Part shown: one piece after another, positions 26,855 through 36,606 of the stretch
Numbering within the stretch: position 1 is the first letter of the stretch
Layout of the letters: the number at the start of each line of letters is the position of its first letter
Assembly: GCF_017301735.1 (NCBI RefSeq)
Contig: NZ_CP071090.1
Location: 6,810,001 to 6,874,000 of the forward strand
DNA length: 64,000 bases
Direction of reading: 5' to 3'
Source of the DNA: Pyxidicoccus parkwaysis
GTDB lineage: Bacteria; Myxococcota; Myxococcia; Myxococcales; Myxococcaceae
Position numbers and translations under genes: made by a program
The notes under the pieces: model-generated
Database searches by the model: none
What the model saw: the letters and a program-made list of their open reading frames with translations, nothing else
What the model was told of the DNA's origin: nothing

Positions 26855-27871
26855 ATGGCCAGGAAGATGAAGGCAGTGCAGGTGCCGAAGGCCCAGGGTC
26901 CATTCGAAATCGTCGAGCGTGACATCCCCGAGCCTGGCCCGGGGCAGGTGCGTCTCGCGGTGGAGGCGTGTGGCGTCTGCCACAGCGACGCCATCACCAA
27001 GGAAGGCTGGATGCCCATCCAGTACCCGCGCGTGCCGGGCCACGAGGTGGTCGGCCGCATCGACCGTGTGGGCCCTGGCGTGACTGCCTGGAAGGAGGGA
27101 GAGCACGTTGGCGTGGGCTGGCACGGCGGCCACTGCGGACAATGTGAAGCCTGCCGCGTCGGCGACTACGTCACCTGCGTGGTGCAGCAGGTCTGCGGCA
27201 TCAGCTACGACGGCGGCTACGCCGAGTATATGGTGGCCCCCCAGGACGTACTCGCCCGCGTGCCCGAGGGCATGGGCTCCGAGGACGCCGCGCCCCTGCT
27301 CTGCGCGGGCGTCACCACGTTCAACTCCCTGCGCAACATGGGCGTGCGACAGGGTGACCTCGTCGCGGTGCAGGGCATCGGCGGGCTCGGCCATCTCGCC
27401 ATCCAATACGCGCGCAAGCTCGGCTACCGCACCGTCGCCATCTCGCGCGGCGGGGACAAGCGACAGCTCGCGCTCGACCTCGGTGCGCACGAGTACGTCG
27501 ACACGGAGCGCGGCAAGGCGTCCGAGGCCCTGCAGAAGCTCGGCGGGGCGCGAGTCATCATGGTCACCGCGTCGAGCAGCAGCCTCGCGGGTGAGCTGAT
27601 CGGAGGCCTGGGGCGCAATGGCACGCTGCTGCTGCTGGGCGCGGGCACCGAGCCCATCCAGGTCCACGGTCTGCCCATGCTTCTCAAGCGCCAGCGAGTG
27701 CAAGGCTGGCCGAGCGGCAATCCCCAGGACTCGCAGGAGACCATGGCCTTCAGTGCGCTCGCGGGTGTGCGCTCACGCAACGAGTCGTTCCCCATCGACC
27801 GCGTCGCCGAGGCCTACGAGCGCATGATGAGCAACCGCGCCCGCTTCCGGGTGGTCCTCAAGGTCCGCTGA
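26855..27871 (+). CDS. Zinc-dependent alcohol dehydrogenase (MDR family)
   Basis: 338-aa medium-chain dehydrogenase oxidising primary alcohols with NAD(P). Catalytic zinc ligands: Cys in ACGVCHSD and His-Glu in PGHEVVG; structural-zinc Cys tetrad in CGQCEACRVGDYVTC. Rossmann motif GIGGLGHLA near residue 172. The GHCGQC-type motif and length fit the class that includes AdhA/YahK-like aldehyde reductases. ATG 26855 follows AGGAGA; a longer upstream frame is rejected. Ends before a strong bidirectional hairpin. Confidence 0.88.
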   Translation: MARKMKAVQVPKAQGPFEIVERDIPEPGPGQVRLAVEACGVCHSDAITKEGWMPIQYPRVPGHEVVGRIDRVGPGVTAWKEGEHVGVGWHGGHCGQCEACRVGDYVTCVVQQVCGISYDGGYAEYMVAPQDVLARVPEGMGSEDAAPLLCAGVTTFNSLRNMGVRQGDLVAVQGIGGLGHLAIQYARKLGYRTVAISRGGDKRQLALDLGAHEYVDTERGKASEALQKLGGARVIMVTASSSSLAGELIGGLGRNGTLLLLGAGTEPIQVHGLPMLLKRQRVQGWPSGNPQDSQETMAFSALAGVRSRNESFPIDRVAEAYERMMSNRARFRVVLKVR

Positions 27872-27907
27872 AGACCACGTCCGTAGCGGAGCATTCCCGC
27901 TTCCGCC

Positions 27908-27946
27908 AGCACTCCCAGGAACGTCAACAAACATCCTGGGAGTGCT
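27908..27946. terminator. Bidirectional terminator between convergent genes
   Basis: Perfect 13-bp inverted repeat AGCACTCCCAGGA (27908-27920) / TCCTGGGAGTGCT (27934-27946) with a 13-nt loop, located between the stops of the alcohol dehydrogenase and the convergent TPR-like gene, overlapping the latter's stop codon. Confidence 0.75.
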
Positions 27947-28479
27947 CAGTTCATTCCGGGCCCGTGCTTTTGGGCCCACTTGCTTCGCTTCAACTCGCTT
28001 TCAATGACTGAGCAAACATAGCGTGCTCGAGTAGAGCCATCTGCTCGACACGTCTCAAGAAGCTCGAGTGCCTCTTGGTGACATTCGCGCCCCTGGCTCA
28101 GTGAGAACAAGTACATGGCAGGAACCAATGTGGACGGGGCCTCATGCAGAAGTTTCCGGCATTCGTCCGTCGAGAACGGCTCGCCCAGGTCTGCCCAAGC
28201 AATATACCGTCGCCAGAACTCGACCTCCGCGCTGTGCGGAAACTCACTCCTGGCATCGCTCAGCAATGTCGGAATTCTCGCGCCCGCCTTGGCGACAAAC
28301 CTGGGGCTGAGACCTCGCGCGCTGGACAATCCCGGGTCGGTTGATTGCCAGTACAGAATCGCGAGATTCAGAAACACCTGCAAAGTTCTTTCACCCGAAG
28401 CAAGCGCCTCTTCATACAGGGTCGAAGCCTGCTCAATCCGGCCCTCGCGCTCGAGTGAAATGGCATCCACCACACTCAT
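27946..28479 (-). CDS. TPR-like hypothetical protein of lower G+C
   Basis: 177 aa, all-helical, with SEL1/TPR-like start (ISLEREGRIEQASTLYEEALASGERTLQ) and no signal peptide. Base composition and codon use are visibly less GC-biased than neighbours (many A/T third positions), consistent with recent acquisition. Not recognised. Divergent from the GNAT gene across 142 bp. Such short TPR proteins in myxobacteria often sit beside toxin genes, but no partner is seen here. Confidence 0.65.
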   Translation of the reverse strand: MSVVDAISLEREGRIEQASTLYEEALASGERTLQVFLNLAILYWQSTDPGLSSARGLSPRFVAKAGARIPTLLSDARSEFPHSAEVEFWRRYIAWADLGEPFSTDECRKLLHEAPSTLVPAMYLFSLSQGRECHQEALELLETCRADGSTRARYVCSVIESELKRSKWAQKHGPGMN

Positions 28480-28621
28480 CCAACCGCCCCCTGAGAATCA
28501 CGTCGGCATCTTGAACTACACCGCTGCGAACGGCCAACCAGACCCGACCACCATTGCCAGCACATGTACACCTGAGCTCCTGGCTTGTTGAACGCGCGGC
28601 CGGAGCATATGGAGCCTGCTC

Positions 28622-29119
28622 ATGCCCGTCACCATCCGCCCCGCGAAGCCTTCCGATGAACCCTCCCTGGGCCGCATGGGCGCGGCGCTCGCGCGCCTGC
28701 ACCATCACTATGACCCGCAGCGCTTCATGCTCCCGGACGACGTGGAGTCCGGCTACCGCTGGTGGCTGGGCAAGGAGGCGAAGAACAAGAAGGCCGTCGT
28801 CGTCGTCGCCGAGCTCGACGGCGAAGTCGTGGGCTACGCCTACGGCCGCGTCGAGGACGTGGACTGGAACATGCTGCTGGACCGCTGCGGCGGCTTCCAC
28901 GACATCTGGGTGGACGAGAAGGCCCGCCGCGCCGGCACGGGCGTCCTGCTCGCCGAGGAACTCATGAAGCGCCTCATCGCGCTCGGCGTCCCCCGCGTCG
29001 TACTGCACACCGCCGCGAAGAACGAGGCCGCCCAGCGCATGTTCGCGAAGCTCGGCTGGCGTCCCACCATGGTCGAGATGACCCGCGAGGCTTCCACCGA
29101 CTCCAACAAGTCCTCATAG
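28622..29119 (+). CDS. GNAT-family N-acetyltransferase
   Basis: 165 aa. The acetyl-CoA-binding motif A is visible as VDEKARRAGTGVLLAEELM around residues 99-117, preceded by the beta-strand GFHDIWV and followed by VLHTAAKNEAAQRMFAKLGW (motif B with the typical Asn and the bulge). Acetylates an unknown amine, peptide or small molecule. Its 3' end overlaps the convergent 389-aa gene by 6 bp. Confidence 0.85.
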   Translation: MPVTIRPAKPSDEPSLGRMGAALARLHHHYDPQRFMLPDDVESGYRWWLGKEAKNKKAVVVVAELDGEVVGYAYGRVEDVDWNMLLDRCGGFHDIWVDEKARRAGTGVLLAEELMKRLIALGVPRVVLHTAAKNEAAQRMFAKLGWRPTMVEMTREASTDSNKSS

Positions 29120-30283
29120 CCGTCCGTGCGGCACCCGCCCCTGCTGGAACGCGTCCACCTGGAGGAACGTGAAGGGCTGGTCATACAGGAGCCGGTCCTG
29201 CTGCCGCGTGCGGAACAGGTCCACGATGAGATTCATCCTGTCCCCCAGGCTCCCCCAATCCCGCGCCGCACTGCCCGCCGTGTCGTCCGGCGTCCGGTCC
29301 AACTGGGCCATCAGCGCCACCAACTCCGGATGCTCCAGCCGCGTCAGGTGCGGAGGAAAGTCCCGCTCCGAGGTGAGCATCGGGATGTCCTCGCCCAGCC
29401 GCAGCGTCACGTCCGGCAGCTCGATGCGCATCAGCGTCTTCGTCTCCAGCTCGCGCCACAGGCGCTCCAACCGAGTGGCCAGCGGTGTGAAGGCCTCGCG
29501 CAGGCTCCACTCGGGCATGCCGCGCACGCGCCGGCTCGGGTCCGCGCGGAGGAACTCCACCAGGTTGTCGAGGAACACCTCGCGCAGCGGCGCATTCAGC
29601 GCGGCGAGCACCGGCCCCTGCAAGCGCGTCTGCTCGTGGTAGCCCACCAGCGCATTGGCCAAAAACATCAGCTCCGCGCGCGCCTTGCCGTCCTTCGTGA
29701 AGATGGCCTCGTAGTACGCCTTCACCGCGCGGATGAGCAGGTCCTGCCCGCCCTCCTCCACCGGCCCCGGCACCAGCCGAGACAGCACCGCCTCCAGCCT
29801 CGACCCGTCCGGCGCGTCGAGCCCCGAGAACTTCTCCAGCAGGTCCACGTAGAGCGGAGCCAGCTCCTCGAAGACGATGAAGTTGCCGCGCGTCGTGTGG
29901 CGAGCCACCTCGTCGGTGATGTCCTCCAGCGTCCGCGCCAGGACGAACTGCACGCCCACCGATGCGCCCCACGCGCCGAGCAACCGGTCCTGCAATTCGG
30001 CGATGCTTCGCGTCAGCGCATCGGCCCTGTCCAGCAGGTCCGCCAGCAGCGCGGGCAGCACGTCCTTGCGGATGAAAGCGCCCGCTGTCTTCGACGCCCA
30101 TGTGGCGAAGCCGCACCAGTTGACGTCCTCCTCGCCGAGCACGTCGGTGAGGGCCACCTTCAGCACGTGGTACGTCTGGGTGATGTGGAGGTTGCGGAGG
30201 ACCGGGTCATCCATGCGGATGATGGCGTCCACCTCGGCCTGCGTGGGCGCGGGCCACAAGCGTGGGAGCGTGCCGCAGGCCAT
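29114..30283 (-). CDS. Conserved hypothetical protein, helical, 389 aa
   Basis: Start ATG 30283 is chosen because GAGGAGG lies 10 nt upstream; the frame extends 27 codons further. Mostly helical soluble protein with an N-terminal block QTYHVLKVALTDVLGEEDVN followed by WCGFATWASKTAG, a pattern I associate with uncharacterised proteins in actinobacteria and myxobacteria. No catalytic motif recognised and no signal peptide. Downstream it converges on the GNAT gene. Confidence 0.7.
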   Translation of the reverse strand: MACGTLPRLWPAPTQAEVDAIIRMDDPVLRNLHITQTYHVLKVALTDVLGEEDVNWCGFATWASKTAGAFIRKDVLPALLADLLDRADALTRSIAELQDRLLGAWGASVGVQFVLARTLEDITDEVARHTTRGNFIVFEELAPLYVDLLEKFSGLDAPDGSRLEAVLSRLVPGPVEEGGQDLLIRAVKAYYEAIFTKDGKARAELMFLANALVGYHEQTRLQGPVLAALNAPLREVFLDNLVEFLRADPSRRVRGMPEWSLREAFTPLATRLERLWRELETKTLMRIELPDVTLRLGEDIPMLTSERDFPPHLTRLEHPELVALMAQLDRTPDDTAGSAARDWGSLGDRMNLIVDLFRTRQQDRLLYDQPFTFLQVDAFQQGRVPHGRL

Positions 30284-30319
30284 GACGCGTGAGCCTCCTC
30301 CTGCGCCGGAGCGAAATGT

Positions 30320-30545
30320 CCCCGACCTGACGAGAGGAGTGGCCGCCACGGCCTTGTGATTCAACCGTCCCTCGGGTGCATGCTTGGCCCCAGGGTCCAG
30401 GGCAATCTCGTGACGGAGAGGAGGGGCCGCCCCACTGCTTGGTGATTCACTCGCCTCTCACGGACATGCGCCGGAATCGGCCACGAGAGCAACGAACGGC
30501 GTGCCCCGCAGCCTCGTGATTCAACCGTCCCTCGAATGCCTGCCT
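30320..30545. repeat. Three imperfect about 80-bp direct repeats upstream of the 389-aa gene
   Basis: The motif GTGATTCA(A/C) recurs at 30356, 30442 and 30516 (spacing 86 and 74 bp). Two copies share the longer block GTGATTCAACCGTCCCTCG (30356-30374 and 30516-30534), and flanking GGCCGCC and CGAGAG blocks are partly conserved. This explains most of the 310-bp gene-free stretch 30284-30593; no gene was found in it. Confidence 0.6.
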
Positions 30546-30593
30546 CGTCCCCGGGCCCGAAGCACGCAGCGCGGGAAGCGGTATGCTGCCGGC

Positions 30594-30812
30594 ATGGTGC
30601 CCCTGAAGGACCACTCCAGACTGCCCACCGAGCAGCGCGCCGCGCTGGAGCGTGAGCTCGCGCCGCTGACGCTGCTCCAGGACGTGGTCCGCTGGGGCTT
30701 CGCGGACACGCCGCCGCGCGACGTGGCGGAAGTCGTCGTCCAGGACGAGTTCACCCACGACGTCGTGGTGCCATGGAAGAACGGGCGCTACCTCATCTTC
30801 GACACCACCTGA
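30594..30812 (+). CDS. Small hypothetical protein (72 aa), possibly the front half of a stop-interrupted gene
   Basis: 72 aa, soluble and acidic, with PWKNGRYLIFDTT at the end. ATG 30594 follows a purine-poor region (GTATGCTGCCGGC), so the start is uncertain, but codon bias is clearly coding. Immediately after its TGA stop the same frame stays open and coding-like to 30983. Function unknown. Confidence 0.55.
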   Translation: MVPLKDHSRLPTEQRAALERELAPLTLLQDVVRWGFADTPPRDVAEVVVQDEFTHDVVVPWKNGRYLIFDTT

Positions 30813-30821
30813 CTGGGCGGG

Positions 30822-30983
30822 GTGAATGCGGTCTCCGTGTGGGACCACCGACCCAGCGCAGATGAGCTCCTCGACGCCCGCCTCACGCAAGGGTGGACGC
30901 CCACGCCGACGAGCACCGTCGACGGCGACGTCATCCTCGGCCATGCCGCGTGCCGGGTGCCGCCAAAGCAGGCAGTGCCCTGA
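30822..30983 (+). CDS. Small ORF (53 aa) in frame behind the TGA of the previous gene
   Basis: GTG start at 30822; 53 codons with strong third-position GC, including SVWDHRPSADELLDARL. It is in the same frame as the upstream 72-aa gene, separated only by TGA CTG GGC GGG. Either a second small gene or the C-terminal half of a single about 130-aa gene broken by a nonsense codon. A strong terminator follows at 30991. Confidence 0.4.
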   Translation: MNAVSVWDHRPSADELLDARLTQGWTPTPTSTVDGDVILGHAACRVPPKQAVP

Positions 30984-30990
30984 AACGCGA

Positions 30991-31027
30991 AGGGCCCCGA
31001 GGGATGGCAACCATCCCCGGGGCCCCT
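30991..31027. terminator. Strong hairpin terminator after glnS
   Basis: Arms GGGCCCCGAGGGATGG and CCATCCCCGGGGCCC with a CAA loop and one bulge. Sits between the stop of the small ORF (plus) and the glnS stop (minus, 31051), so it can serve both strands. Confidence 0.8.
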
Positions 31028-31050
31028 GCTTCCACGTCAGCGCGGAAGGC

Positions 31051-32739
<1,689 letters not shown>

Positions 32740-32842
32740 GATGGGGGCGAATCCTGTTGAAGCCGCCCGGGGCCGGCAAGGTTTTCCTTCCCTTGGGTTG
32801 CCATTCTCCGGGCGCCTCGGGGTTGAACACCCCGGGCGTCCC

Positions 32843-32865
32843 CCTTCCATCCCCGGCATGGAAGG
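32843..32865 (-). terminator. Hairpin after the GT4 gene
   Basis: Perfect 8-bp stem CCTTCCAT/ATGGAAGG with a 7-nt loop, 31 bp past the glycosyltransferase stop. A second small inverted repeat (CGGGGT/ACCCCG) follows at 32818-32834. Confidence 0.5.
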
Positions 32866-32895
32866 CAGGCGGACGGACGTCCGGGCCCGCCCCAA

Positions 32896-34056
32896 TCAGA
32901 CGGACGACAGCAGGGACTCCCAGGCGTTCAGGGCCCTCTCGGCGGACAGCTCCTCCGCGCGCCGGTGGGCCCGGCCGGCCAGGTCCTGCCGGAACTCGTC
33001 GTCGCCCACCACACGGCCCAGCGCGTCCGCCAGGGCCTGGGGGTCCTCCATGGGCGCCATCAGGCCGTGCTTGCCGTGCTCCAGGAGCTCCGCCGGCCCC
33101 GAGGGACAGTCCGTGCTGACCACGGGGCAGCCCAGGGCGAGCGCCTCCAGGAGCACCATGGGCAGCCCCTCGAAGCGAGAGGACATGGCGAAGACGGCCG
33201 CCCGGCGCATCAGCGCGTGGGGGTTGGGCACGAAGCCCGGCATGAAGACCGAGGACTCCACGCCCAGCGACTTCACCAGCGCCTTCAACTCGGCGTCGAG
33301 CGAGCCCTCGCCGAGGATGAGGAGGTTGTGGTCCGAGCCCTTCTCACGCATGAGCGCGTGGCTCCGGATGAGCACGTCGAAGGCCTTCTGGTGCTCCAGC
33401 CGCCCCACGGCGATGACCACGGGCTTCTGGTAGATGGGCCCGGCCCAGTCGGGCAGCGGCGCGTCGCCGGCGGCGCGCACCTTGTCGCCGTCCACGAAGT
33501 TGGGGATGACGTGGAGCTGTTCCGGCCGCACCGGCACCAGCGCCTGGAAGGCCTTCGCGGAGTCATGGCCACACGCGACGATGCGGGACATGCGCGGGTA
33601 GAGCAGGCGCAGGCCCCAGAGCTGCCGCCTGGGCTGCTCGCGGCTGAAGGCGCCCCAGTCGAAGTGGATCATCCCCACCACGGGCTTGCCCAGGAGCTTC
33701 CCGGCCAGACAGGCGAGCAGCGCCGCGCGGCCCTCCTGGCCGGCGACGATGACGTCCGCGTCGCGGGCCTCCTGGATGAGCCGCCAGAAGAAACGCGGGA
33801 GCATCTTCCGCTGGTAGAAGAAGGCCTCGGTGCCCCAGACGACCTTGGTGTGCTTGGGAATGCGGTCCGACTGGCTCGTCGGGTGCGGCTGGTGGTGGAA
33901 GAACATCTTCGTGGCGAACCGCTTCGGGTTCAGCCCCGCCAGCACGTTGCACACAGAGCGCTCGATGCCCCCGGAGCCCAGGAACACCAGCGTGAAGAGC
34001 ACGCGCTTCTTTTCCGAGGCTTCGGTGGGTCCATCCAGTCGCTGTGCGAACATCAA
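32896..34056 (-). CDS. Glycosyltransferase family 4
   Basis: 386-aa GT-B retaining glycosyltransferase acting on lipid-linked or polysaccharide acceptors at the inner face of the membrane. N-terminal Gly-rich loop FLGSGGIERSVCNVL, interdomain region VIAVGRLEHQKAFD, and the nucleotide-sugar EX7E motif in SSRFEGLPMVLLEALALG followed by VSTDCPSGPAELL. No membrane helices. Start at first ATG (two adjacent Met). Likely part of cell-surface polysaccharide synthesis; donor unknown. Confidence 0.88.
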   Translation of the reverse strand: MMFAQRLDGPTEASEKKRVLFTLVFLGSGGIERSVCNVLAGLNPKRFATKMFFHHQPHPTSQSDRIPKHTKVVWGTEAFFYQRKMLPRFFWRLIQEARDADVIVAGQEGRAALLACLAGKLLGKPVVGMIHFDWGAFSREQPRRQLWGLRLLYPRMSRIVACGHDSAKAFQALVPVRPEQLHVIPNFVDGDKVRAAGDAPLPDWAGPIYQKPVVIAVGRLEHQKAFDVLIRSHALMREKGSDHNLLILGEGSLDAELKALVKSLGVESSVFMPGFVPNPHALMRRAAVFAMSSRFEGLPMVLLEALALGCPVVSTDCPSGPAELLEHGKHGLMAPMEDPQALADALGRVVGDDEFRQDLAGRAHRRAEELSAERALNAWESLLSSV

Positions 34057-34195
34057 GCCTCACTCCAAAGGCAGCGGCACGGTAGCCCAAGGGTGTTGGG
34101 GCGCCAAGGTAAGCCCTAGCGTCCGGCCTCTCTTGAAGCAACCGTGCTGAAGGAAGGCCTTGCGTCATCTCTCGGATAGGCTTCGCTAGCGGCCC

Positions 34196-35110
34196 GTGCC
34201 GTCCTCCACCGTGAAAACGCGCTCCCGTCCCCTCCTCCTCGCCGTCCTGCTGCCCCTCGTGGGCGCGCTCGCCTTCGTCGGTTATCTCGCATTCCACGGA
34301 TACCGAATCGGCCAGGGCCTCTTGCACCCTCCCCACGTGCCGGTGGAGCGCCCCGCGGCCACGGGCGAGCTGGCGGGGCTCACCGACGTGGCCTTCACCA
34401 ACTCGGACGGGCTGACGCTGCGGGGCTGGTACGTGCCCTCGCGCAACCGGGCCGCGGTGGTGCTCGTCCACGGCTTCGCGGACAACCGCACGCAGCTGCT
34501 CTTCGAGGGGCGAGCGCTGGCCCGGGCGGGCTTCGGCGTCCTCCTCTTCGACCTGCGCGCGCACGGCGAGAGCGACGGAGACCGGGTGACGTGGGGCGAC
34601 GGCGAGCGGCACGACGTGAAGGCGGCGCTGGACTTCGTCATCGCGCGCCCGGACGTGGACCCGGCGCGGGTGGGGCTGTTCGGCTTCTCCATGGGCGGCA
34701 CCACCGCGCTGCTCGTCGCCAGCGAGGACACGCGCGTGAAGGCGGTGGCGGCGGCGGGGGCCTACCCCGCGCTCGAGGCGGACGTGTACTCGGGCTATGG
34801 CCGCTGGGGCGCGCTGAGCGCGGAGCCGGTGCTGTGGACGCTGCGGCACGCGGGCGTGGACGTGAAGGCGGTGCGCCCCATCGACGGCATGTGCAAGCTC
34901 CAGGGACGGCCGCTGCTGCTCGTCAACGGCGACGTGGACCCGGATGCGCCGGCCAAGCTCCAGGCCAGCCTCTTCCGCGCCGCCTGTGAGCCCAAGTCGC
35001 TGTGGGTGGTGCAGGGCGCCGGCCACGGCCAGTACTCGAAGGTGGCCCCCGAGGAGTACGAGCGGCGGCTGCGCCAGCACTTCACCCAGGCGCTGCTCGG
35101 CGCCGGCTGA
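34196..35110 (+). CDS. Alpha/beta hydrolase, membrane-anchored
   Basis: 304 aa. GTG start at 34196. Residues about 12-32 form a signal anchor (LLLAVLLPLVGALAFVGYLAF), then an alpha/beta-hydrolase fold: oxyanion HGFADNRTQ, nucleophile elbow GFSMGG (catalytic Ser), catalytic Asp in NGDVDPDAP and His in GAGHGQY. Looks like an esterase or lipase/peptidase of the BAAT/YqkD-like type facing the periplasm. Its 3' end flows into the 26-bp repeat array shared with bpt. Confidence 0.82.
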   Translation: MPSSTVKTRSRPLLLAVLLPLVGALAFVGYLAFHGYRIGQGLLHPPHVPVERPAATGELAGLTDVAFTNSDGLTLRGWYVPSRNRAAVVLVHGFADNRTQLLFEGRALARAGFGVLLFDLRAHGESDGDRVTWGDGERHDVKAALDFVIARPDVDPARVGLFGFSMGGTTALLVASEDTRVKAVAAAGAYPALEADVYSGYGRWGALSAEPVLWTLRHAGVDVKAVRPIDGMCKLQGRPLLLVNGDVDPDAPAKLQASLFRAACEPKSLWVVQGAGHGQYSKVAPEEYERRLRQHFTQALLGAG

Positions 35111-35131
35111 GGCCTGACGCCGACACGGCGG

Positions 35132-35210
35132 GCTGACGCCCTGCTCCGAGGCGGCCGGCTGACGCCTGACTCCGGGAGCGCGCGCTGACGCCCTACTCCG
35201 GGGCCGCCGG
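35132..35210. repeat. 26-bp tandem array between two convergent gene ends, echo of bpt 3' end
   Basis: GCTGACGCC recurs at 35132, 35158 and 35184 with a period of exactly 26 bp, each followed by a variant of CTGCTCCGRGG. The stop region of bpt (TACTCCGGGGCCGCCGGCT on the plus strand) is the last partial unit, and the stop of the hydrolase (CCGGCTGAGGCC) is a degenerate first one. Confidence 0.75.
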
Positions 35211-35939
35211 CTCCCAGCGGGGCTCCGCGCCGAGGGCGGGCCGCTCCGTCAGCAGTTCGTGCGGGCGGAAGCCGCCCTTGTAGCGCAGCGACGTGCAGGC
35301 CTGGACGCGGTAGCCCAGGTAGACGTGGGGGATGCCGCGCTCGCGGGCCAGTTCCACCTGGCGCACCACGTTGGCGGTGCCGAGCGACAGGTGCGCGTAG
35401 GCCGGGTCATAGAAGAAGTACACGGCGCTCCACGCGCGGGGCGTCTCGTCGCACAGGCCCACGCCCACCAGCCGGGGCCCGCCCTCCGCGCCGTCGTCGT
35501 ACCAGGCCAGTTCGCGCGCGGACGGGTGCGGGAAGGAGAACTGGAGCGAGTAGTCGCGCGCCGTTATCGGCGACGGGTTCCACTCGCGCGAGGCCTCGCG
35601 CTCCGCGTGCCACGCGCGGTACAGGGCCATCCGCTGCGCGTCCACGCGGGGCGTGCCCACCTCCACGCGCAGGTGGGCGCAGGCGGCGCGGGCGCGGCGC
35701 TGGCTGCGGTTGGGGCGGAAGCCGTCCACCGGGATGCGCAGCGAGACGCACTCGTTGCAGGCCACGCACGCGGGCCGGAAGTACACCGGCCCGAAGCGGC
35801 GCCACCCTCGCACCAGCAGGTGCTCGTACTCCTCCGCCGTGACGTCCTGCATCACCAGATTTTCCAGGGAAGCCTCCCGCTCCGGCAGGTAGCTGCAGGG
35901 ACGGGGGTCCTCGACGTCGTGTGCCAACAGGAGGGCCAT
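35193..35939 (-). CDS. bpt: Bpt-type aspartate/glutamate leucyltransferase (N-end rule)
   Basis: 248 aa. Family hallmarks: N-terminal PCSYLPER, the paired Cys motif CVACNECVSLRIP, RGWRRFG, and the acyltransferase half with LGYRVQACTSLRYKGGF. Transfers leucine (Bpt) or arginine (Ate) from charged tRNA to proteins with acidic N-termini, marking them for ClpS/ClpAP degradation. Size and PCSYLPER fit bacterial Bpt/Ate. Start ATG 35939. Confidence 0.88.
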   Translation of the reverse strand: MALLLAHDVEDPRPCSYLPEREASLENLVMQDVTAEEYEHLLVRGWRRFGPVYFRPACVACNECVSLRIPVDGFRPNRSQRRARAACAHLRVEVGTPRVDAQRMALYRAWHAEREASREWNPSPITARDYSLQFSFPHPSARELAWYDDGAEGGPRLVGVGLCDETPRAWSAVYFFYDPAYAHLSLGTANVVRQVELARERGIPHVYLGYRVQACTSLRYKGGFRPHELLTERPALGAEPRWEPAAPE

Positions 35940-36131
35940 GTGCGCCCTCGTTCCTGTCCGGCGACCGCTCCGGCGTCAAGTCGTCGACGGCGGGCCCGGC
36001 CGCCTTGCGTCCGGCAGGCCTCGCGCGGCTGCCCGGACACGGCGCCGCGATGCGTCCTGCCCCGGAGGGCGGGCTGGCATGCGGACTGCAACATATCTGC
36101 GTGCCGCCCGCGGGGGGGCAGGAGGACTCTG

Positions 36132-36383
36132 ATGGCACGTGACAGCATGCATCCCTGGCTGGACCGCGTTTCATACGGGGAAATCGAGGGAACTGGGGTC
36201 TCTCCACGCTCTATGCTGGGTTTCCGGGATTGGGATGGGACCGAGATGTCCCTCGCCTCCCGCGCGGACGTCCGACCCGCAAACCCTGACAGTCCTGCCC
36301 TACCTGCCACGGCTTCCTCCCAGGTCATGGACGACACGGAGTGGGGCCAGGACGACTTCGACTTCACGGTCGCCAGCTACTGA
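36132..36383 (+). CDS. Small acidic hypothetical protein, 83 aa
   Basis: Excellent ribosome site GGAGGA 5 nt before ATG 36132. The product is acidic and disordered-looking, with Trp-rich start HPWLDRVSYGEIEGTG and end EWGQDDFDFTVASY. No signal, Cys or membrane segment. It precedes the GT2/PLP-decarboxylase pair but is separated from it by terminator hairpins, so it is an independent unit. A precursor-peptide role is conceivable but unsupported. Confidence 0.6.
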   Translation: MARDSMHPWLDRVSYGEIEGTGVSPRSMLGFRDWDGTEMSLASRADVRPANPDSPALPATASSQVMDDTEWGQDDFDFTVASY

Positions 36384-36395
36384 GCGGCCGGGGCC

Positions 36396-36487
36396 ACGCG
36401 TCCACCTGCAACGGTGACGCGTCGGCAATGAACGCGCGAGGGCCCTTCCCTGGCGCAGCTTCTGCGCCATCCGCGCAGCGCGCTTTT
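36396..36487 (+). terminator. Tandem hairpins and T-run after the 83-aa gene
   Basis: ACGCGTCCACC/GGTGACGCGT (36396-36422, one bulge), then a perfect 8-bp stem TGGCGCAG-CTT-CTGCGCCA at 36451-36469, then GCGC-AGC-GCGC followed by TTTT at 36484-36487. Confidence 0.65.
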
Positions 36488-36556
36488 CCCAAGAAACCAG
36501 CATCCAAGCAGGCAACGCGGAGCGCGCGTGAGCAGACAGGCGCGCGACATCCGTGT

Positions 36557-36599
36557 CCGGGAAGGCGTCTTCCCGGCCGTGGGCGCCAGCGCATATAAG
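36557..36599 (+). promoter_or_regulatory. Candidate promoter with palindromic operator for the GT2 gene
   Basis: TATAAG at 36594-36599 lies 7 bp before ATG 36607, which has no ribosome site, suggesting a leaderless transcript. A perfect 8-bp inverted repeat CCGGGAAG-GCGT-CTTCCCGG at 36557-36576 covers the -35 position. Confidence 0.4.
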
Positions 36600-36606
36600 T
36601 CCCGGC

